In this document: positions 55,819-64,000 of the stretch, piece by piece
Layout of the letters: each line of letters starts with the position of its first letter
Numbering within the stretch: position 1 is the first letter of the stretch
Made by a program: the position numbers and the translations under genes
Notes under the pieces: model-generated
What the model was told of the DNA's origin: nothing
The model's database searches: none
What the model saw: the letters and a program-made list of their open reading frames with translations, nothing else
DNA from: Phascolomyces articulosus
Lineage: Eukaryota; Mucoromycota; Mucoromycetes; Mucorales; Lichtheimiaceae
NCBI GenBank assembly: GCA_025677815.1
Contig: JAIXMP010000013.1
Span: 806,001-870,000 of the forward strand
Length of the DNA stretch: 64,000 nt
Reading direction: 5' to 3'

Positions 55819-58732
55819 TTACCTTGAGACATTATCAAACAAACGCTCAATATCGGGCGCACATCGAATAAAGTCATGATCCCAAAAGCCTGGACTTTTG
55901 ATCAATCCAATGAATGTAGCCAAAAGACCCCATGGATGAGGACGATTCACTATCAATCGTTCCAATAATACCCTAATATTATAAAAAAAAAGAATCACCA
56001 TCCCATTAGAAATTTTGATTTTACAGTAAATGATACCAATAAACTACTTGCTTCATTACCTAGTGATCTGTTCTTTTAATTCTTCGGATTGTGTAGCAAA
56101 TAAATGTAAAAGTGCTTTACTAAAGAAACTTGTATGACTATTTGGATAACGTAAATGATCTGCTGCTGCATTGAGTAGAATATATCGACCTAAAAAAACA
56201 TGATCGATATCAGTAACTCTATCAATAAATAGAATAAAGTGGATCGTCATTTTTTTTTACCTTCAGATGTCATTTCAACTAATAATCGTTTATATGCAAT
56301 CATGGCAGGCTGTTCTTCCATGGGTGTTGATGTCCCACTCATAGCAATAATCGTTTTTGATCCAATATACAATACAAAAGCACCCAAGATATCGGGTCGA
56401 TATACACCATCATCCATTATATATTGTAATGCCATCATATGAAAAGATTCATGTTGGATCTGCACAAAATCATCAATGGCACCACGAAATTCTGTACTTA
56501 ATACTTTCGTATAACTTGTGACCAAGACTGGATCCTGTTTAAATTCAGATAAAGGTCCTTCTTCATCCTCCTCATCTTCTCCATCATCCATATATAATAA
56601 TTCAGGCGTAAATGGATCTGGCAAATGCATAATACGAGGAAACGCACTCAATACTAAATTACGTAGTTGAATACAAGCATGGGGAATGACTTGAACAAAC
56701 ACCATATAATGTTCACTTAAAAATTCGGGGAAATCATGCAACAATACGACCAAAAATCGCAATGTTCCACGATAAAATTGACGTGTTGCCTTTTCCAATT
56801 GACGACGATCCAACAGCGGACCCAAAAACTTGAGTAATTCCAATAATAACTTTTCACACACCATCCATCCCTTTTTCTGTTGTCGACGATCCCCAATCGC
56901 TAATAATTGCGGCATAAATGTTCGATGGGATATCAACTGTAGCCATGAAAAGGCAAACCCAGGAAACGTTGAAGGTTGCAATGTATAGAGTGTATCACTG
57001 TATATACGCAAGATCCCCGCATGCACTGAAGGTGATTGGGTCGAATGATTCAATTCGGCATACATAGAAGATAAGATCCGAAGGAATGCCTTTTGATTGA
57101 AATGAATGCCTCTGGTTTCATGATGTTGGGCAAGCACAAGAATCACTACTGAAAAGGCACGTGCAGCCATGGCAATCTTGCCTGCATCTCCTTCTGAATC
57201 ATCCACATGTATCATATAAACAAGTAATTTGGCATATGCATCAATCAATTGCATCGTTCGGTTTTGAAAGGATATACTGAGGGATTTGAAAGAAAGGAAA
57301 TGTTCAAGACATGTATCTGTACAGAATCGGAAAAAGACACTTTGTCCATTCTTGTCTTTGGTAATCGTCAATACCTAATCCAAATTCTTTTTGTATAAGT
57401 GGATCCGTATAATCTCATCTCTATCTCGTCGCTCTTTCGAAAAAGGGAACATTCACACACACACACAAACACACAAACAGAAAGCCGAGAGGCGATAGAT
57501 CACCTTTTTTGCAAATTGACGATAAATTCGTGGATGGGTCATGGAATGTTGACATAATCTTGCCCATTCCGCTAATAACATTCGAAGTGTTAAACAATCC
57601 AACCCTTGTTTATCAATGGATACATACGGTCGTTTTGCTCGTTCCCCCATTTCTTCTAGTAATGTTGTGACACTAGAAAAGATCATTATCATCAGTTTAT
57701 ATTTATGCAAACACTCCCTTCCTCATTTCTATCTTTTTTTCCCAAAATTTTCTACCTTGAGGGAGCATCCCCATGATCCGCAATTTCCCTTAACGCAGCA
57801 ATCGTCAATGCATGATCATCCAGAAATGTAATGGGATTGGATGATAATAAACATATACTGAGCAACTCGACTGCATATTCAACTTTATGTGGAGGATTCT
57901 TTATTGCTTTAGCAAGAAGCACGTCATAATCTTCCAGGGGTATCATTTCGTGTCGCATGAGCATGGCAATGACAGGTACATTATATTTTCGCTATCAAAA
58001 AAAAATTCATGTTTAATTTCATTCTCTTCCTCCTTTCTCTCCACCGTTCAATATTTTTTTTTACCTCATCGTTCGAATATACAATCCAAGTCATTGTTTC
58101 TTTTTCAACTTCACGTGATAACTCAAATAACGACTGTAAAAAGCCGGTATATGCTTCAAAAGCAAATGTCGTATTGCTTTTGTACAACATATACACGACT
58201 TTTTCGACAAACGTCAACAAGGTCTGCATGGGCGTTACACTTTGAGAAATGATGAGTGGAATTTGTCGCATTCGTAAACAAATATCATGATTGGGTGGTA
58301 ATAATGCGCATGTGGTAATTCCCGATGTGCGAATAAGTCTATCCAACTCTAATAATATTTGCTATATGTAAAACAAGAATGGTTGTTGAATATGGGGAGA
58401 TCTTTTTTTCAATAGTGTTTATGCTACTCTCTCACTTCATATATTTTTTTCCATAATCCAATAGCATCGGGTTTTTTTTTCCATTGGTCTCACCTCTAAA
58501 TTCATATCCGTATTTAGACCGAGTGGGGATCCACCAAGATAACTCGATGCTGCGATTGTTATAAAGTTGCCAAAGAAAAATAATTAATTAATTAAAAAAA
58601 TATAGAAAAAAAAAGGTCCATTTGTTTTTGCTCACCATTTTCGGTAAACCGAACGGTGGGCTGTTGTTGTGGTTGTTGTTGTTGTTGACTACCGAAAGCA
58701 CTATTTTGATCGAACATGTCGTAAAGCCTCAT
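55819..58732 (-). CDS. NOT1: CCR4-NOT scaffold NOT1, C-terminal half only
   Basis: NOT1 is the scaffold of the deadenylase complex that shortens mRNA tails. Eight exons join in frame: 58732-58636, 58549-58494, 58361-58065, 57991-57756, 57672-57504, 57374-56261, 56189-56060 and 55972-55819 (750 aa from the first in-frame ATG I can use). A Gln-rich start is followed by [37 protein letters not shown], the [20 protein letters not shown] region, and a C-terminal superhelical domain. That domain includes [77 protein letters not shown] and [18 protein letters not shown]. These are the NOT2/NOT3-binding parts of NOT1. Full-length NOT1 is about 2000 aa; the N-terminal and CAF1-binding parts are absent upstream. 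The 5' end is therefore uncertain. Confidence 0.88.
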
Positions 58733-60261
58733 GAGTTTGTTGAACGTTTGTCGAAGAGAGTATAGGTTTATAATAATAAAATAAAAAATGAAAGAAAAAA
58801 AAACACAAGCAAGATTTGAACACAGGTCACTTCCAACTTCCACAGGTTCCAGAAGAGGTTACACAACTTTTTTTCATTCTCATTTTTTATTCAGAAATAA
58901 TTGATATATGGCAAGTTGATATATGATAATTACTATTCATATAACCAAGTGTCCTTGACGTTTCTGACCCAATTAGCAACAGATATACCATTGGTGGCGC
59001 TAGTATACAATCCCAGATGGTTTTTTCAGTCGTGTGTTTCATAAATGATTCCAACTTATTCTTCAGCACAGTGCCCTAAACCAAAAGAAAACGAAACAAA
59101 TAGGGAAACAGTAAAAAAAATACTACCTCGACTGTGTTGAGGAAATTTGCCACGTCTACCATAGACAAACATGGTAGGATTTGCGTCCAAAGTGCAGCTT
59201 TCTATCTTTGTATTACATATGCATCATTAGAAACCAGTCGTATTGTAGCACTTCTGTTGTAATTCTATTCGATTAAATATGTTAGGAAGCTTAGGAATAA
59301 ATGATGCTAGTCAAAAAGTGCCTTTATTTAAATCAAATTCTAATTTCTTACCCATGATTTTCACCCTTGGTAAGGCCAATCCTTTGATATATTCTTCCTT
59401 GGTGGTTTTCAATGCTTTTATAAATCCATTTAATTGAGTTTTTATCGATATCACCATTTTTGATTTATCCATAAGATATTTGTTGGTCGGTTGTGCATTT
59501 CGAGGATCCACCCATGCCTAAATCGACAGGACTCCTATCAGTGGACAAAGTGGACATGCAAATAAGACGATGCTCCATCTTACTTGGCTTGCTTTGATTA
59601 TTACTCTTTTGTTTTGATGTACTAGGAATTGCGGCAACCCTAAAATTAATGGAATATGAGTAAGCAGTTATCTAGTAGCTGATAAACTATTTTGCTTTTT
59701 TTTAGTAAAGTATGCTATCTCTTTTTACCTATATATAATTTATGCCAATAGATTTCCGTGCACAGCATTAAGAAAAAAGCAACAATTTACTATTTTTTGA
59801 AAAGTATATCATAAAGCAGATCATGCAAACCAGATGCTGCATATATTCGATGGACATAATATGACATAAAAATCATGGATGTTTGACTATCAGCACATAT
59901 AAACTGTACAATTCTTGTTACATGTCGCATGATACTATTATATCCATTGTAATACACATCAATTCAATGTAAGATAAAGAAGTACCACCATTTTCGCTGA
60001 TTCACGGTGATGATTATTTCATTGTGTCAAATTTATATAGAGAATATTTGCATAAAAGTTCATGTATAAAAGAGAATAGAAAATATTGTAGTTCAAGTAA
60101 GTATATTCCTCCATTGGTTTTTCTCCTCCAAAGTAACCACCATTTATGGATAGAAATAACAAACATATAACAAAAGTAGGACAAACTTTCATATATACTT
60201 TTTTACTACCAGAGTTAGAGTAAAGGGTTTTTTATTTTATATAATAAGGATGACTATTTTC
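58733..60261. other. Region between the NOT1-like gene and SEC24, 1.5 kb, with broken coding sequence
   Basis: No NOT1 coding sequence is visible here. A minus-strand stretch from about 59640 to 59040 looks like disrupted exons and is listed separately. The part from 59650 to 60261 is A+T rich with nothing recognisable; it includes the SEC24 3' side. Confidence 0.5.
59040..59640 (-). pseudogene. Broken coding sequence of unidentified origin
   Basis: On the minus strand an open stretch from about 59520 to 59311 gives AWVDPRNAQPTNKYLMDKSK followed by a Lys-rich helix and LALPRVKIMGKKLEFDLN. It is preceded by an AG acceptor and by a Ser/Lys-rich piece near 59635-59585. Downstream, near 59205-59130, another frame gives ANPTMFVYGRRGKFPQ. 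Stops and frame changes interrupt the whole. It may be an eroded transposon gene or a remnant of the missing NOT1 upstream part; neither is established. Confidence 0.25.
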
Positions 60262-63200
60262 TTAATATCTGTAAGCCCAATAGGAAGCAGTGGAAACTAA
60301 CTGATCATGTTTATCTCGTTCCATCTAATATATATACCATTCATTAGTCAAATTTGACTTGTCTTATTGTTAAATGTCATTCATAAGGACCAATAGGAAA
60401 AATACATACCTCATTTTGAATTTGTTTATGAATCATACAAAGATAATCCACATAACTCATTTGATTAAATGTTTCATCTTCCATTAATGCACTACCAAAC
60501 TCGTATCCATTATCTAATCCTTGTCGAATAATTTTTAATGGGTTCATGTTTGATTGAGAGTTCGTTGATAAGACTTGATGTAATTTTTGTGACATGTTAT
60601 TTTCCAAGAGAGGGACTTGCTGCATTTCAGGATCAACCTGTCCAAGTTCTGAAACACCAAATAAGTTTTGTAATAAATCAGAAGTAACACCTTGTCCAAT
60701 CCATATAAATGTGGCATCCGATGCCTCTGTATAAATATATATATATATATATATATTTTGGAAAAAAAAAATAATTAGTTTCATGATGACGTGAGTACTA
60801 TGGGATATATATATATAGATATATGGCTTTACCAACTGAATAAATGCCATTCGGTTCTAGTCGATCACAGGATAATCTTTGCTGTGGTATATTAGAATAG
60901 TCGCCCTAGATGTTAATAATAAAAAAGATGGGTTAGAAGATAGATTCTCTTTTGGTATAAAGTAATTACCCAAACAAAAAGATTTACGTACATTTATTAA
61001 AGCATGAATAGGAATCATGCGTGGATAAAACCATTGAACAGTACGTCCAACACCAATGGATTTTAATTTACGCATATTATAGACTCGAAAATCAATATTC
61101 AAGTTGGTATCTAATTTTTATAATAATAGAAAAGAGTTAATTTTGTTCGATCTTACTAAAAAAATGGCCTTTATCACTTTGAGTGGTAATATCTTTTTTA
61201 ATTACCTTTACGAAGGGCAGCACATTTTTTTAAACCAAGTGTATAGACAGGAAGTACTTTAAATGATTCTGGAAGAATCAATTGTCCAGGTGATGCTGAA
61301 GCAGCACAATGTTTACGATAGGCTGCTAAAATTCGAACACATTCACCATCCAATTGTGCCATTAAATCTTGTGATAATTTTTTCGCTGCTTGTGATATCA
61401 CTATGACAAAATGAAAGAAAAAGAAATGATGTTGTTATTATCAAATGAAGATAAAAAAAAAAGAGCTATCCATTCCATTCAGAAAAAGACCAATTTACCT
61501 TGTTTGGATAAAAGATTCACACTGGTATCAAGGTCTGCTTGTTTAAATAATGTACTAATATTGGACGTCACTGGAAGTCGTAAATTATGAATACGGACAC
61601 GTCGTTGACCCAATTGTGTAGTATATAATAAAGCACATTGTATATGGGCTTCTCCATCTTCCAGTTTTCCATCATGTCGAAAAGAAAAGGCAATCGCCTT
61701 ATCTGCATCAATGCCTGCAAATTCAACGTCTGTATTATTATTCATAAAGAAGTTGCCATATTGGTCATCAATGGTAAGACCTAAAGTATGTAATTCAGTG
61801 TTATTTTAAAAAAATCGTCCAGAAATATTTTTTTATGAACAATGAAAAAAAAAATCTTCTATTACCATTTGAACAACGAACACGTAAAGCAGCATTATAA
61901 CCTTGTTCTCGTATTAAACTTCGTTTTAATTGATGCTTAAATCCTTCAAGATTTTTTTGTTTGTTGAAATTCCAGAAATAGTGTGTGTCACCTCCTGTCA
62001 ATGCAGGTAGTACACCTATATATGGATATCATCCCCATCATTCCAGAAAATAATTTTTGTTCCCGGATGAGGTTAATCGATTAATAACAGATTATTTCTT
62101 ATTTTTCTACCCTCCTCCTTTTTCCCACAGTATTAAAAAAAAGAATTTACCAAGTGTACTAATATCTACATAGGCATTCATTGGGAAAGCCCATAAATCA
62201 ACGCATACACCTTCATTAACACATTCTTTACCCATGGTCGTATATAAAGTATCTTGTGGAGCAAGTAATTGTCTTTCTTTATCGGTACCATGTAATTTGG
62301 GATCATCACGCAATTTTAACGCACCAGGTCCTGTAGTAGGTAATACGGTTTGTAAAACATGAATTTTACCACCTGTATTTTGCTAATTTATAGAAAGGAT
62401 TAATATCCCCCATCTATTCACACAGCCTTGGTTCACACGGAAATGAAACTATATGTAACTTTACCAAACCCAATAAACCACCCTTTATTGCAGAACCGAA
62501 AACAGCAGTTTGTGCTCGATTTTCAGCAAACATAGTAGGTAAACTACTTAGTAAATTTTCAATCACATCCCTAAATAATATGCAGTGTTAGGATCCATCA
62601 CCAATTAAAAAAATATTACCATTTCTCGGTTTTCCCTTTCTCTCTATATAGGTTACCTTGATTTAATTGGATCCACAAAGACTGAATCATTTGATAGTGG
62701 TAAAAACATATCATTGATATCGGGCACAACCATCATTTGAGCTTGATCAAGTGTAGCCTTAAAAACAAAAATAAGTACATGTATCCAAACCTATGTATCT
62801 TCTCCCATCCACTCGCTGCCAAAGAAGGAATCCAACTTGCAAACCAATGATTTACTTACTGATAAATTATAAAAATGAACGGCCGTGTCAAATGTCATAA
62901 TACCCACTTGCGTTCCTTCTGGGAAAGCATGTTCTGAAAATATAGTCTCTCCCAACGTTTGACAAAAGGCTTCCAACACACCAGAATTGACTGCACTATA
63001 AGAAACATCCAAAGCAAATAAAACACGTAAAGCTGCAGGTTGACGCGTCCAATAAATTTCAGGGACTTCAAATTCAACCGTACCACGTTGTAATTCGGGT
63101 CGTTGATCCAAATCCATACGTTGTCCTGACATATCTAAATGACTGAAATAATCCTCAGGGACTAATATTTTTTTTTTTTGATTGAGAGAGACAGAGGTTA

Positions 63201-64000
63201 ATACTGACAATATAAACCAAACTGGATCATAGTATTCTCCCATAATCCTTCATATATATATATATATATATATATCCATCACACTTGCTCCTTTAAGAAT
63301 ATCCTTACCATCATTATTAAATCCACATAAATTACAAGTAAATTTTCGACCTGCATCCGTAAATCGACATGCAGGGTTGATATAACCTTTACAACGTGTA
63401 CAACGAACAGGACCATCAGGATTGGTTGCAATAGCAACAGGGATAGGTTCATCCTCTGGATGTAAATCTGCCAAGGGTTGAACAGCCAAACCAAAAGGCA
63501 AATGCGAATCCTTGATCAAATCCGAAGTCTGTGGCATTTCTTTCACTGTACATCGCATAAATCTTGGATTACAATTGCCTTGATCAATTGTTCGAAAGTG
63601 GGTGGTGGGTAAAGGTAAAGAAAAGGATTGAGACATGGTACCATAATATTCTTGTTGATATGCTTGTTCATCATTTAATCGTAATTGCACTGGGGATGGA
63701 ATTTGGTTGGGATCAATTCTTGGTTTAGGTTTGGAGGGCTGTTGTGGATAGTTTGCCATGGGCTGTTGTTGGGGTTGCTGTTGTTGATGCTGCTGTGGTG
63801 GTGGAGGTAAAGACGATTGCTGTTGTTGTGGTTGTTGATAACTTGGTTGTGTGGTTGCATAAACGCGTTTGGATCGACCTGGTTTGTTTGTCTATAATAA
63901 CATAATCCCCCAAAAATATGAACCTGTCAATTTCCCTTTTTTTTTTTTTTGTTCCATGGCTACTTTTTTTTTTACACTTTCCTAGGTACGTACTTGTAAA
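60262..64000 (-). CDS. SEC24: COPII coat cargo adaptor SEC24 (5' end beyond the window)
   Basis: Sec24 pairs with Sec23 in the COPII inner coat and selects cargo at ER exit sites. Twelve exons are visible: 63891-63309, 63161-62860, 62757-62657, 62570-62465, 62382-62151, 62015-61866, 61780-61499, 61400-61206, 61110-60992, 60905-60833, 60726-60410 and 60324-60262, giving 840 codons. A donor at 63993 suggests one more 5' exon running off the edge. The N-terminus is Gln/Pro-rich after GRSKRVYATTQPSYQQ. Domains follow in order: zinc finger VRCTRCKGYINPACRF...CNLCG, the trunk domain (ALRVLFALDVSYSAVNSGVL, QVGIMTFDTAVHFYNLS, CVDLWAFPMNAYVDI), beta-sandwich, helical domain, and the gelsolin-like end with ATFIWIGQGV. 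The stop follows SYWAYRY. Confidence 0.95.

Overview
This is a 64 kb piece of a nuclear genome from a eukaryotic microbe, almost certainly a fungus. Coding genes are split by many short GT...AG introns, mostly with GTAAGT/GTAAAT-type donors, and the intergenic DNA is very A+T rich. The gene set is fungal: a division-2 chitin synthase, a Kre2/Ktr-type GT15 mannosyltransferase, a yeast-like poly(A) polymerase, a Rvs167-type BAR-SH3 protein and a PAK-like kinase. The style (very A+T-rich spacers, Sel1-repeat and GDSL phospholipase genes, chitin synthase without a myosin head) suggests an early-diverging fungus, probably Mucoromycota. That placement is inference. Exon boundaries were joined by hand from splice sites, reading frame and family knowledge, and have not been checked against transcripts.

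Layout. 0.2-2.4 kb (-): ubiquitin-specific protease. 5.9-7.7 kb (-): Sel1-repeat protein. 8.9-11.4 kb (-): poly(A) polymerase. 11.9-13.5 kb (-): GT15 mannosyltransferase. 13.5-19.7 kb: gene desert with diverged tandem repeats. 19.7-21.4 kb and 28.3-30.0 kb (-): two paralogous secreted GDSL phospholipase B-like enzymes separated by a 6.9 kb desert. 30.7-31.0 kb (-): possible small membrane protein. 31.7-36.8 kb (-): chitin synthase. 38.9-40.1 kb (-): Rab11/Ypt31 GTPase. 40.1-47.8 kb: desert with decayed coding sequence and a TAA microsatellite. 47.8-49.7 kb (+): PAK-like kinase. 50.6-52.7 kb (-): amphiphysin/Rvs167. 53.4-54.2 kb (-): EAPP-family protein. 54.6-55.4 kb (+): V-ATPase subunit F. 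55.8-58.7 kb (-): NOT1 C-terminal half only. 60.3-64.0 kb (-): SEC24, running off the right edge.

Most genes are unlinked housekeeping functions: mRNA 3' end formation and turnover, ubiquitin removal and vacuolar acidification. Several belong to secretion and wall building: SEC24 for ER exit, GT15 for Golgi mannosylation, Rab11 for post-Golgi traffic, BAR-SH3 for endocytosis, and chitin synthase. I see no operon-like system and no RNA gene I can support. The most unusual items are the NOT1 gene lacking its N-terminal half, the phospholipase pair differing by one intron, a 165-bp fold-back element, and a repeat block punctuated by oligo-T/oligo-A palindromes.
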